From positions 5,415,784 through 5,479,783 of the forward strand of contig CP136066.1 of NCBI GenBank assembly GCA_032622095.1: DNA of 64,000 nt, written 5' to 3'. Shown here in pieces: positions 34,131 through 46,291 of the stretch. The number at the start of each line of letters is the position of its first letter. Position 1 is the first letter of the stretch. This stretch comes from Siphonodentalium dalli. Its lineage: Eukaryota > Mollusca > Scaphopoda > Gadilida > Siphonodentaliidae. The position numbers were made by a program, and so were the translations under genes. The notes beneath the pieces were generated by a model that saw only the letters and a list, made by a program, of their open reading frames with translations, had not been told where the DNA came from and ran no database searches.

Positions 34131-37100
34131 TCAGGCAGTCTGGTGAAATAATTGTGGGTTTTTGGCCACAAGCATGAAATGCTCACCAATTGTCGTAGTG
34201 AAAATAATTAGCTATGGGGCCACTTGAAACAAATCCAATATGGCTGCCAATTTCAAGATGGCCGCCACTACATAAGAATTTTCTTATGAATTACTGTACA
34301 ACTTGTGTGTTTCGTCTTACAGCCATGAGCTGTGATGTATTTTATGTGGGAAGAGGAACTCTACCATGGATAATCGATTGACACTTTAAAATCCAAGATG
34401 GCCGCCATTTTCAAGATGGCCACCACTCTAACAATTTTCTGATGCATTGCTGTATTCCTTCTGTTTTTTGTCACACAGCATTGAGTTGTGAGTTATGTAG
34501 ATTTAATTGACACTTACAAAATCCAATATGGCTACCATTCTAGGCCTAATCACGTTCACAGTCTCCACTGCAACCGCACAGGCTGGTACATTTAAGTTCT
34601 GCTTTTGCACATTTGCAGCGTCCACGGCATCCATTCTCCAGTTTACAGCCACATTTGATCAACTGCTGAATTGCCTTCGATGCTTCTGGGAGCATTGTCC
34701 AATACGGTTGCCATTGTCCATTAGCTGATCTGGCCCATCCCCATTCAGCAGGAGATGGCAATGTAGGATTTGGTGTTAGCGTCTGTCCCCAACAATAACC
34801 GGCCTGGTATGCTACCCGTTTTGTGTGTTCTAGCAGGGATCCATACGTTGGTGGTATATTCTCAATACTTCGTCCTTTCCTGGTGAACAGATCTTTGCGT
34901 GCTTCATTGACAGTTGTGCAGGTACTCGTCCTATCGTACATCAGTGTAACGAAACGCTCAATCACCGGCATCATGTCCTTCAATCTGTCTTCTGTAGGCA
35001 TTGAACTCAGGGCAACAAATGCTGGTGTGATTTCTTCAAACACCTTCCATGTTGCCCACGCTGTGTTTTTACCTCTGCCAGCGAACGAAGAGGTCTGATC
35101 ACACCCTGTAAAGGCATGGAACGCTATTAGAGACCCTGCCCTTGTTGGTCGCAGCTCTTTCACAATATCATGAATGGGAACATAACGGAAATTCTTCCCA
35201 GTTCCAAATGCAATCCATAGTTCACTGATACCCAGCTGTTGGAACGTGGAGATCGCTATGACCATCACATCCGTGTCCACAGTTCGAATCATGACTCTAT
35301 TGAATCCCTGCCTGGAACATTCCGCTGCATGAAGTAAGAGCCTTGTATCTTCTTCTTCGTGTGTACATGGTGATAGTTTGCTAATGTCGATATCAGAGTT
35401 GCACACGATCTCATGTCCTCGTGTCGAGATCACTTGCTTGTCTCCAACTTCTAAACCTGTACACAGTTCAGCAAGGAACCGGAACAGCTCTGCCTTATTT
35501 TCGTCAATCCTAAGGAAGGCACTCCAGTTTCCGGGAATCCTGTTTTGAGGTTCAACGCGTCTTCGAACACCTTTCCCTCGTTTGCTTCTCGTCATTGATT
35601 TGAGGCTGTCATGGATGTATTCATCCCAGACAATGTCAAGTCGTTTGCTCACATCATGCAGTTGTGATGTTATATATTTCAAAAACACGTTTTCTCCATA
35701 TTCTTGAAATGTTTTGCAAGCTCCTGGTTTCAACAAGTTAACAGCAACATCAAGAAGTAGAACTTCAACGTGGGGTCGGACATCAGGACTCGTTACCGAG
35801 GATTCAAGAATGGTGGCTAGATCGGATTTCGTTCAAGAACGCATCTGGCCATACTGAGCCAATGCTGGTGGTGATGGCTGATTCTCGTGCCGAAAGAAGT
35901 CGTCTAGATTGCAACAACGAACTTGGCAGGAAATGTATAACTGAGAGAAGAGAGCACAACTCTTCTTGAGTGCGTTAATCTGCTGCTTATCATGTGATAA
36001 GATCCGTTCTGGCGGACAGTGGAAGAGCGGCAATTTGTTATGACGTATCGGCTCGAATAATGACTTGTGTCTCTTGCCAATTCGATCATTCACAAGACTT
36101 GCAAAGTTGTCCTTTCCGACCTGTTGTACTTTACGTATGGCATCTATCACTCGCTGGTCGACGATATCTCTAGTGTCCAACACCAACAGATCCAGACTGT
36201 CTTCATCGAACGGATTACCCATTGTTTCTACAACGGTGACTAGGTCCAACACCTGCTTTTCGAATGTGCTCTGAATGCTTTTGAACTGTTCATGATGACG
36301 AAGATCTTGTGCTTTTGCATGATCTTTTCAGTCAGCCGTATTGCTCCACCATCTCCTTTCACACATTTATTGTTCTGCTCGTGAGCCTGATCTATCGGAA
36401 TCCTAGAAAAGGCTCTGCTTGATTTATGCACTACAAAGTTCCCATTTTCGAATTCCTCTGCCAGATGAGGATGTTTCGTTCCAAGGCTAACCATGTCACG
36501 CAGGTGAACTGGTATCCAGGGCGAATAGTGATGATGGTCCAAGGCAAAAAACCACGGAATGATCTTCGTCAGAGCGTCCTTGTACAGTTGGAAATTTTCC
36601 TCGCGTAGGGGCTGTACAAACGTCAAAATGTCCATTTCAAAGTCCAGTGTTATTGACCAGTAGTGAAACTGAGGATTCGCTTGTGATCGTTCGACTTTCC
36701 ATTTATCAAGTGTCGATTGGTCAGCCCCTTCTAGAAGACCGGATGTGTATGACGAATAGCTCTTCTTCATGAGTATGTACAAAGCACATGCTGTCACTTG
36801 ATGAGCATGTAACGTTCGTGAAACATGCGCAGCCTTGATGAAAGAATCTGCTGTTCCAGATGATGCTATGTTTGCGTCAGTAATAGCTGCTGTCCACCCA
36901 CTACCATCGAGCCAGTCACCAAGGGTCTTCAGTGCAGCCATCTCTATGTGGAGTCCTCCAAACATGATCAGCAATTTGTCATTTGTCTTCTCCGTGGGTT
37001 TGAGGAAAATTCCACTGGATGATTTTAGCCACTGCAAATAACGGTTGGTCACAAGCGATGACTGGTACCTGTCCTGGATTCAGGAAGTCCACAGAATCTT

Positions 37101-39424
37101 TGATAATGTTCATGGCATGCTTTATCATTGCAGGTGACTTCGAATCATCATCAAACAGTGGCAACAAGACAGATATGTCAATCGGAGAATTGATATCAGT
37201 GGGTTGTATTTTGCTAGCATGGAATGCTGCCCAAGATACTTCCATGTCCTGTTCACTGTCTGTAGAGCTGTTCTCACACACGTCATACACATGATTGAGC
37301 CATACGTACTGCTGCTGAATTGTTGTCGTAAACGTGTCTGATTCACTGATGAAAGGTCCGGGTAACTCCGGCACTGCAGGTGCTTTTTCACGAAGGACAA
37401 CTGGTGCAACAGTTGTATAACCATCTGGTAAAGGCAATATTGTCTTCCTTCTGTTGACATCATTTGGATTGATAACGATCGTATCTCGTTCATGCCCAGC
37501 AAAATGAGCACTTGGATGCTGGAATAGCGATATTCCGGTCCCATGTAGTGATCCCGTAGCTGTTGTTGAACTGGGATTGTGGTCAATATTGTCAAAGGCA
37601 CCTGTGGTAAATAAACCACATCGGAGCTTCCGAGGACACACAAGTTGATCTTTCTCAAATTGGTCGCAAACACTATTGCCCACATCTGTAGATATCTGTA
37701 GTACCCTGTCATATGAAATTGACAAGCCCAATTGATGCATTTTCTCAACGATACCACGCTTTCGTGTCTTCGCATATAACAGGAGTCCAATATAGATTGG
37801 TAGTGGCAGTTCTCATTTTGTGGAGTGGAATGTTGCAGTTGATCCTTTACGGTGACGAATAGAGGTATTATAACAAATTATCTGTGTTAGTACAGCCTGA
37901 GGTGCAGTAATATTGCTTGATTGACTTGCAATATTTGGACCATCTAAGACCATGGCCACCAGTGTAGAGAGTGATTGTGGAACTGACAATTCCTGACACA
38001 TGCTTCCAAATTCACCACTGAATTGAGATTCACCTTTTCGATTGATGTCTCTACGGATGATGTTTGCAGCTTTGGCAAGAATAATGGATTCATCATAGTT
38101 TGTATTATAGGCCTTGTTCAGGGCAAGCGCAATGTCGTCTTGGAATGCAAGGTAGACATCCCGTCCCCTCTTGTGTGCTTGCATGTCTGGAAACTAGAAT
38201 TCTATTTTTCAATTATGTGCTGTGTATACGGCCTGCGACACTTACTCCAAGCTGCTCCAAACGTGCAAGGTACATTTTGACAAGGTCAGCTAGTTTTAGC
38301 ACTAGAGGCTGATCACTGCCGCAGTCTTCTCTGCCTTCAGTTAGATAAGAGACCAACTCAGCAAGCACAATACCATGAATTTGTCTCTCTCCTTCATCAT
38401 TGACATCTGGCATAACTGCTTTATCTGCCTTTTTGTACAAGGTGCTGAGGCAGTTGATATGGTAGAGTGCATCTTGCGCCACCACATCTCCTGAACTGAG
38501 TTTCCCTAGCAACAACGTATCTTCCAGAATCCGAGCACAGTTTCTAACTCGTCCAAACTGAACGTCGATACTTTACGCATTTCACCCTTGTCTACACCAG
38601 TACCACAGAAGAAACATATATGTACATCATCTGATCCCATGACCGATGAGTCACAACTGCGTCTTGTGGCTTTGGTGGTATGCAGATCATCATCCTCATT
38701 GGATTGTCTCTTGAGTGCTCGTTGCAATTTAGTATTATTGAAGCGATCTTTACAGTTTTTGTGCCATTTTGCTTGATGCTCTTTGAAGAAATCTGTCAAT
38801 GAACTGTCTGCTGCTAACTTCAATAACGTTTCTGGTACCAGTATTGAATCCGATGTGCAACTAAGTTGCTGGAAACCTTCTATACTTTTGGCAAAAGTCT
38901 CGTACCCAACACCGATATCTACATCTGATCGCTTGCTGTTCGCTGGACATTGAAGCTTTTCATTTGTCATTAGCTGACACACAACACACTTTTCCCAGTC
39001 AAACTGGTCCGACGAATCACTTGCCATACTCGTATTTCAAAGTCCTGAAAGATACAAAAGAAAAAGTTGATTAGCTCATGTTGAACAACTTTTTGGCTGT
39101 GTAACAAATGGCGGCCATCTTGAAAATGGCGGCCATCTTGGATTTTAAAGTGTCAGTCGATTACCCATGGTAGAGTTCCTCTTCCCACATAAAATACATC
39201 ACAGCTCATGGCTGTAAGACGAAACACACAAGTTGTACAGTAATTCATAAGAAAATTCTTATGTAGTGGCGGCCATCTTGAAATTGGTGGCCATATTGGA
39301 TTTTTTTCAAGTGGCCCCATAGCTAATTTTTTTCACTAAGTCAAACTCTATCATTGGGGAAAATTTCATGCTTGTGGCCAAAAACCCACAATTCACCACA
39401 AAATATTCACCAAACTGCCTTACT
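34128..39424 (-). mobile_element. DNA transposon with about 300-bp TIRs and CXC-domain gene
   Basis: Terminal inverted repeats at 34128-34425 and 39106-39424 share AGGCAGTCTGGTGA-type ends, GGGTTTTTGGCCACAAGCAT, TAGCTATGGGGCCACTTGAA, AAGATGGCCGCCACTACATA and GCCATGAGCTGTGATGTATT. Flanking TAT on both sides could be a 3-bp target duplication, but this is uncertain. The interior is one long minus-strand pseudogene. I cannot place the element confidently in a named superfamily. The TIRs contain several AAGATGGCCGCC motifs resembling YY1 sites. Confidence 0.8.
34546..39027 (-). pseudogene. Large CXC-domain (tesmin/TSO1-like) transposon protein, degraded
   Basis: Reading leftward from ATG at 39027, one ancestral gene of nearly 1500 codons can be followed through collinear frames. 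The N-terminal part has cysteine pairs (CVVCQL, CFFCGTG). Conserved middle blocks include FGGLHIEMAALKTLGDWL, LPLF and FFRHENQ. The final 396-codon frame carries CTHEEEDTRLLLHA (residues 124-137), TVDTDVMV (152-159) and HAFTGCDQTSSFAGRGK (207-223), then a CXC domain (residues 363-391, CGCKLENGC, CKCAK, CTSLCGC). Lesions seen: frameshifts near 38546, 38200, 36990 and 36320, and in-frame stops at 38213, 37813 (TGA, one change from CGA) and 35833. The acidic motifs plus GCD resemble PIN/FEN-type nucleases; this is inference. The family is widespread in invertebrate genomes as uncharacterised CXC proteins. Confidence 0.8.
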
Positions 39425-39778
39425 ATATGATATCCACTCAGCACTGTGGATGAATGTTAAAAGGACACAGAACAAAATTTTAAACTTCAAAATTTCAAAA
39501 AAAGATTAAAAACGTACAAAACTTTCTTTTTTTCTCCAAAAATAAAAAAAATGTTAAAACTTTAAAAACTGAATTTTTTCAAAAAATTGAATTTTTTTTT
39601 AATTTTTCAAAAATAAAAAAAAGAAGTAAAATAAACATGCGATTAACGCGGCGGGTGTATACGAAACCATATTCTCTCTTCTTTTCGCCGATATAAGGGC
39701 GATCGTCCCTTTAACATTCACGCATTGCCAGCGCATTGTCTCCCTTTAATATTCACACAGAATGCATTGTGTCCCTTT
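39425..39778. repeat. Spacer of repeats between transposon and right arm
   Basis: It contains a direct copy of the 33525-33650 tract (39450-39580), more A/T low complexity to 39630, and an inverted copy of the TTAAAGGGAC tandem units (39700-39785). No coding region. Confidence 0.65.
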
Positions 39779-42700
39779 AACATAATATGCGGTAATACAC
39801 CTATTATGAATATAATTCAGGGCGAGGCTCCCCATTGTTCATCAATGACATCACGTAATATACATAACATTACACCCCATAACGTAATATGTCAGAGATG
39901 CATATACATCACATAATTATGCAACCATGACCATGCAACCATGACCACATGGGCACTTCATATATACCCATACACCACCAAAGACCATCCAACTATGATC
40001 CAGGTTTGCATCTACACTTCAACAATCATGATACAGTCATTCCATGTACACCTATATACATTGCACATAAGCATACAACCACTCCCTGCATATCATACAC
40101 CCGCAGTCCCATACGTGTTCATAGAGCCAACATATGCATACATATACACCCATCCGTGACAATAGTCACCCAATGTAGGCATGTATATTTCACACATTAC
40201 CATACAGTCACTATATATATATACTTGTAATACGACCTTGCCTAAACATACATACAAGGCTCGTCCTGATTGGTCAATATCATGTATTCCCATGGAGACA
40301 CGAACGTCGTTTTGTGGTACAATTCTAGGTGACACTCCACAGTTTCAACAGGAATGGGCCTAAAAATAGGGGGCCCATAGATTCATTGAAATTTATCTGG
40401 ATTATGATCCCAAACCATATAGACAATATATATATGCCTGAAATTAGTACAGAATAGGCATTCAGAATTTGATACATAATTTCCATAATATATAGGCTAT
40501 CAATAGTTATGGCCCTTGATCTTTTAATTAAAAATGTGATTTTGAATCAAAAAATGACCAAAATATTGCATTTTCATACCCAAGGGGCACGAATACCAGA
40601 TTTTTTCAAGCATGGTCACCTATGTTGGTTTAAAGGACTCTGGCTTCCAACATCAATGTGAACAAATTTCAAACTTTCGCCGTTAAAAATACCAGAAAAT
40701 CAATTTTTAATGCAGATGACAAATTTTGGGTGCTAAAAAATGGACCCAGTATCTAGAGCCGCTGTTTCGCAGAAAACGTTACTACTGTCTATGGGTGGGG
40801 TCAATGTCACTTGCACTTATTTTTTTCATCAGTCTAGAACACCTTCTAAAATTACACAAATTCATATCCCACCTTGTCTTAATATACATACCACATGAAT
40901 GGTGTCAGAATCCACTAGCACTGTATATCTATAAAATCAACCCTACTGATCATTCGAAACTATGGAGTGTCACCCTAGATATTCGGAATTGTAATGTGGT
41001 ACAATCACTCAATCAGTGAAATTCTGCCAACGCCTCAAACTTTCAGAAGTCAAATCACACGTGCATTGGTTAATGTCATGCTATAGACCGAAGAAAGAGA
41101 CATACAATGACTACCTACTGTACTATACTCAATACACCACTCCAATAACCATACACATAATCCTTGTATAGCTAATCACCTCACACATGACCATACAGTC
41201 ACCCCTTGTATACATATACATCTCACCATGGACACACCACCCCATCACCATATAGGCTACTCTTTCGCACCATTCATGACCATACAATAACTCCCTGGCT
41301 ACCATTTTGATATACACCATATAATTAAGTTGATTTTTTATGCTAATATGGTTTCACTCTGTTCCGTTTAGACATTCTGCCTTTTTCCGTTAAAATATAT
41401 GGCCAGAGTCCCAAAAGACATTTTTGGCAAAGGTCCACACTACAGTACATCATTTAAATGAATTAATCATGCCCCAGAAGGCACAGGGACAACGAGAATG
41501 AAACACGTAGTAGTCAGTGGATTAAGTAATATGGTTACTAACCAAGTGAGTTACAATTTGCTAACTCTTGGGAACAGAGAATACTACTCGGGATATATGT
41601 AAAACAAAATTACCAAATATGGTTGCCATTTTGGAAGCCATGTTGAGTAATGTTGTCTTAAAACACATTAGTGTGACGCATTTAAGACAGACCAAAAACA
41701 ATAAACATCTTTGATACCAAAGATAGTCCCATTTACTTGAATTAATGGTCCAGACTCGAAAAGTAAATTGTTGCCAATTTTGATGTCAAGCTTGTGATAT
41801 AAAAATCCAATAATTCTGGCAATGTCATTGGTTATATTAGTAACACTTAACAAATGTGAATAAAAAATGCTAAAATTTAATGTAGACAGCATAGCCAATA
41901 AGTATTCGTCAATCACAACTTGTAAGCGATTACATGGCATGCTGGGGCAATATTTACCATTTTCCAGGTTTTGGCCGCCATTTTGGCAGCCATTTTCCGA
42001 CAAAGTGACAATTTTTGTTGATTGAGTTCAAATATTCGTAATTAATTGTATGCCTCACTTAATTTGCACAGTTCTGTCAATTTCTTGTTAAAATATGACT
42101 AGAATCCTAACGGTGATTTTCGGTGAAATGTCATACCGAGTTCTGTATAATCGAATTATTGAGGGATCGGAAGGGACTGGAATCACATGAATGGCATATT
42201 TCATTGCTCTAATGATCAGTTAACACGAACAATACAAAATAAAGTCCCATCTCCAAACCAGTTCCATACAGCGAACCTGATCTTGGAGATATTAGTGAAA
42301 AAACGTCAAATTTCCTCTTTCAGCTGCCATTTTGACGGCCGTCTTGGACGGGGAGTTCAAGTTTTACCCTACAAATGTGGCATCATATCTCTCAGAGTCA
42401 TACCTACCTATATGACTAATTTTAATTCGCATATTTCATGGTAGGATTAATTGCGATATTGAATAACTTATTTAATCACGAAACGCTCTTTAAATTTGGA
42501 AAACCCCTTAAAAGAGGGGTTAAAGTTAAATTTCAGCGTGGCTCCATATCTAATATCAATAAGTGTGTGAATATGTACATATATGCAAAGTTTCATGCTT
42601 TAGTCACAATTTCAACAATTGCCTTGTAATTTTTACTTATTCTACTCCACTATACAGGCATGTGGCGGTGTCGGTGTGCCCTGGGCAGAGTACGAACTGG

Positions 42701-43150
42701 TATATATACCGTCGGTGTCGGTGTGTCCTGGGCAGAGTATAAACGAATATATATGTATATGTACATAAAGCACACGGTATATACGGGCATGTGGCGGTGT
42801 CGGTGTACCCTGGGCAGAGTATAAACGAATATATATGTATATGTACATAAAGCACACGGTATATACGGGCATGTGGCGGTGTCGGTGTGCCCTGGGCAGA
42901 GTATAAACGAATATATATGTATATGGCACACACATATAGAGCTGGGTTCTGGGATACTTCAGCACACAGTAACCATACTTGCGCATGTTGGTGTCGCTGT
43001 GCCCTACGTATCCATATATATATACATATATATATTAAATATATATATATACATATAGTATATATATATATTAAATATATATATACACATAGTATATATA
43101 TATATATATAGCTATATATATACATATATATATATATATATACATATCCG
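39779..43150 (-). repeat. Right arm of long inverted duplication
   Basis: Reverse-complement partner of 8815-12023. The inner end is at ATGCGGTAATACACC (about 39786) and the outer end is in the TA microsatellite (43015-43150). It differs from the left arm by one extra 82-bp tandem unit and by small indels, for example within the minisatellite near 39985-40005 and a short GACTCTGAGA insertion near 42395. No gene is supported; the apparent tyrosine/isoleucine-rich frames (for example 42637-43242) are repeat translations. Confidence 0.85.
40314..41005. mobile_element. Nested MITE-like element in right arm
   Basis: Copy of 10821-11491 at the mirrored position, with the same GTGGTACAATTC inverted ends. 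Its presence in both arms dates the insertion before the duplication. Confidence 0.65.
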
Positions 43151-44040
43151 TGTCGATAATATATATGGAGAAATATATATGATTTCGTGCGTCTTACATG
43201 AAGACCTAGCCAGAAAAAGTGTAAAACCTTTAAGTAAAGCAATGAGCGTGTTTCATTTTGGAATTGTACCGTCTCCGTTCGTGTGATATCAGCATTCCCA
43301 TTTTTTTCTTTCTTACGTTTAGTATTGACTTATTGAATACTCGCTACAAACCATGGGTCCCCCTCCATTTACCACAACAGGATGGCGACCAGAGCGTCCA
43401 GTTTAACAGTAATTTTCGTGCACGGATGCGCGAAACAAGTACATAATGCTACACTGTAAATACTAATTGACGTTATATGCGTTTAATAGGCATTTAGCTG
43501 TTTATAAAATGTTTGGAACCTAAACGGCACGTTTCATATTTTGATGGATTATACCTATATGTGTTTATGTGTAGGTGTATAGCGACAAAGTGTTTAACTT
43601 GTTGCAATAGCATATATAGGGCATTTACCATACAATCTATACAACAAATATAATGTATTGGCTACATGGATTGTAGAATTTCTCAATGCTCAAGTCTAGA
43701 CATAAATTGAACCCGCTGATTGTGTACACATTAATGTCATTATTGCAGAAAATCGGGGGAAAAAACCCACCAGGATCTGGGTGTTGATTACGGCGAATGT
43801 TTATTCATTTTATTACCCCTCCCGCTTCATATGCAACAAATAGAGCCTGCGGGACATATGAGCCACAAGATTCCCTGCGTGTGGCAGCATTATTGTATGT
43901 CGATAACAACGATGGCCTTATTCGGCCATATTCTTCTTTAATTGTTATACGACATCCAGCTAAACGATGTGTTTAATCAGACAGACCCATTGACAGATAT
44001 ATTGGCGTTTATGGTGTAATTCGATTCCGCGATTTCACAG
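43151..44040. other. Gene-free stretch
   Basis: No coding or repeat signal beyond short TA tracts at the left edge. Confidence 0.45.
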
Positions 44041-44065
44041 CACCGACCCACAGATTTTGATTCCG

Positions 44066-44206
44066 GCGCATGCGCGTGTTGGCAGCACGTTATTCAAAGA
44101 TGAAGACGAACAAAGATGTCGTTGGTCAGAGTTTGTGTCGGTTTGTTTATTTCCACAACAAGATAACAACAGCAATATTTCAATTCTTGGATACTTTCTC
44201 AATTTA
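44066..44206 (+). promoter_or_regulatory. NRF1-type motif and candidate 5' exon
   Basis: GCGCATGCGC at 44066-44075 is a perfect NRF-1 core, a common element of CpG-type animal promoters. It is followed by about 130 bp ending at a strong splice donor (TTTA|GTAAGTAC, GT at 44207). A short ATG frame begins near 44100 and is interrupted at the donor. This may be the first exon of the gene whose further exons are at 45.5-48.3 kb. No TATA box is seen. Confidence 0.4.
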
Positions 44207-44951
44207 GTAAGTACATTTTCTTTGCAACTGCGGTTGATCTACTTTTAAAACATATCGAAAACAAGTAAAATCTGCTGACAAGTCACTCACAGTCAAACTG
44301 AAAGCGGCTGACGGCCATTACTGCTCCGCGACTCGTCTGCGAGTGGTGGGTGAAGTGACAGATTCATCTAACAATTTGAGTATTAAAACTAGAAATTCAT
44401 ATCATACAGTACATGTAAGGACTAATTTAGAGAATTTACCCAATTTTCCCAAATAAATCTTTTTAAAAGTTTGTATTCATATGATTTTTAACTTTTATTT
44501 AATGTTTAAGTTTAATATATACATGTAGCCTAGCTACATGATTATTACATGTACTAATACTACTATTGCACATGTACTTAACTTTACCGATATACTAGTA
44601 GGCTATAATCATAGTACATGCATGTCATGTTTATTGTGTTACTTTTTCAAGTTTTTAATCCATATTTTTGAAAATTCATATTGACAATAATTGAACATCA
44701 ACACTGACGTAACAACACTGAACAATAACATGTATACTAAAACTATGTGGGAAAATTCTGGTAATGTGTGGTATATACTTATATTATAAATATATAATTT
44801 TGGGCTTTGATTTGAACCACATTAAATTTTAATTTCAAACCATCATTGCATTAACTTAATTTCAAGACAAAAAATTGTGCTGTCCCTAGTTTTTAATACA
44901 TAGAATAGATGGTAGTAATCATTTATATTTTGTGAAATTTGAACCAAATAA

Positions 44952-45481
44952 TTAAAGGCACGGGCGGCGTTCGTTGCATAATTATTCATATTTGTTCAAA
45001 TCGCCATTAGCAGAAGGAATATTAAAATATACATAGTTTTTGTTCATATGCCAAACATAATCAGCGCGTAAATAGTATATTGTCGTCAAGGCGTACGATG
45101 GTGTACGTAAACAAGAGCCTGATCTTGTTATGTAGACGTTTTGCTGCTATTTACATACACAGCGAAATTTTATTGGTTATTCACACACAAATGATATAAA
45201 CGCTCTTTATTATTTCAATATCAGAAATACAGTAACAAATAACGCTCTTTATGTTGACCATATCCGGATCTAAACAAAAGCCAGGTTCTGTAACGTTTTT
45301 TGCTTTTGTTTACATAACAAAGGAAAAACATTTGACAATAACATACTGTTTATGCCATATTTCTGATTGGTATAATAAAAAAGTGTGTCTATATTTTATT
45401 ATTCTTTCTGTTTAAGGCGGTTTTTGGTGGAGGTGAATATATTAACAGTATACCCACCGCCAACGCCACCCGTATCTTTAA
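44952..45481. mobile_element. TTAA MITE family 2, copy 1
   Basis: TTAA at 44952-44955 and 45478-45481 flank 522 bp. The ends are inverted: AGGCACGGGCGGC at left, and AGATACGGGTGGC as the reverse complement of the right. The interior carries two CGCTCTTTAT motifs (45201, 45243) and a stretch TTGTTTACATAACA, shared with the copies at 46292, 47365 and 48570. Confidence 0.85.
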
Positions 45482-45563
45482 ATATTGAGTTAAATCTCAT
45501 TGAATCTTATCAATAATTTAAATAATTTCAAGTTCAACAACAGATCAATTAGAATTCTCAAAA

Positions 45564-45769
45564 TGAATGTCCTCAAATGCCATATGTGTTATTACGAATC
45601 GCATAATTATAGACAATTTTGTTATCATGTTGTTCGCTTTCATAAATTTGATAAGATGTTCATTTTTAATTGTACAGTTGAATCGTGTGCTTACACTACG
45701 AAAAGTTGGACAGCTTTTAAAATGCATATGAAACGGGGGCACTCTTCTTGCTTCAACCAAACTGTTTAA
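45564..45769 (+). pseudogene. Two C2H2 zinc fingers, probable exon of a decayed gene
   Basis: From ATG at 45564 the 67-codon frame encodes two C2H2 fingers: CHMC-x12-H-x4-H (CHMCYYESHNYR...HVVRFH) and C-x4-C-x12-H-x4-H (CTVESCAYTTK...HMKRGH). The frame ends at TAA 45767-45769 after CFNQTV. In the next frame downstream (about 45837-45960), a weaker finger-like stretch (HVSSYQCFQTLYEAIGK, then IMCDFEDSAHF, with a cysteine replaced) continues the pattern, suggesting a frameshifted third unit. The finger linker and layout resemble multi-finger proteins that are repeated many times in invertebrate genomes, often with transposons. Function unknown; DNA or RNA binding is expected from the fold. Confidence 0.55.
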
Positions 45770-45989
45770 TTTCATACAGTGCTGCCTATCTCTTTTCTTT
45801 GGACACCAAACACAGACTTTCGCAGGAAGCAATACAAAGTGTCATTTCAACCACACCAGATATCATGTCTCATCATATCAGTGCTTTCAAACATTATACG
45901 AAGCGATCGGCAAAATAATTATGTGCGATTTTGAGGATTCGGCCCATTTTATTTCTGTGAGTGGTAAAACCTTGATTCTTTTTCTTCAG

Positions 45990-46098
45990 GTAACAGGAAC
46001 CGAGACCTTCATCAAACATGGAAATGGTTGGAGAAGCAGACAGGCTTTTTTAAAGGGAAATGGCAAAAGACAAAGACTCGGTCATTGATGTCAAAAAG
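45990..46098 (+). CDS. Candidate exon with coding start, joins exon at 48072
   Basis: A pyrimidine-rich acceptor (TTGATTCTTTTTCTTCAG) ends at 45989 and a strong donor (AAAAAG|GTAAGG) starts at 46099. ATG at 46060, preceded by an in-frame TAA, opens 13 codons (MAKDKDSVIDVKK) that join in phase 0 to the exon at 48072. A different frame is open through the whole exon (containing RDLHQTWKWLEKQTGF) but would stop four codons into the next exon. Both readings are possible; the second could belong to the zinc-finger protein upstream. Not recognised as a known family. Confidence 0.4.
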
Positions 46099-46291
46099 GT
46101 AAGGTCCAACTCTTTTCCCTATTTGAGATGACTTTATGTAAATTCTTGAGTTTCCAAAATGATAAATTTAGTGTCTAATCCTGCCGATTTTTTTTGTGTG
46201 GAGTTATTCCCCTTTTTCGACTTAGAATTTTTTTTCGCAACATACATAATTTTGTCCAAGCTTTTATTCCTACATTTTTCGGTCAATATGT

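Noticed and set aside
37125-37790. 221-codon minus-strand frame
   Set aside because: It is a shifted-frame shadow of the CXC pseudogene. The overlapping frame at 36979-37740 carries the conserved blocks.
38184-38245. Short intron in the CXC pseudogene (GTAAGT at about 38244)
   Set aside because: A donor-like GTAAGT exists, but family-like sequence continues through it in frame up to a stop and a frameshift, so mutation explains the break better than splicing.
42637-43242. 201-codon tyrosine/isoleucine-rich frame in the right arm
   Set aside because: It is a translation of TA microsatellite and 82-bp tandem repeats. Three frames overlap with similar peptides and no domain.
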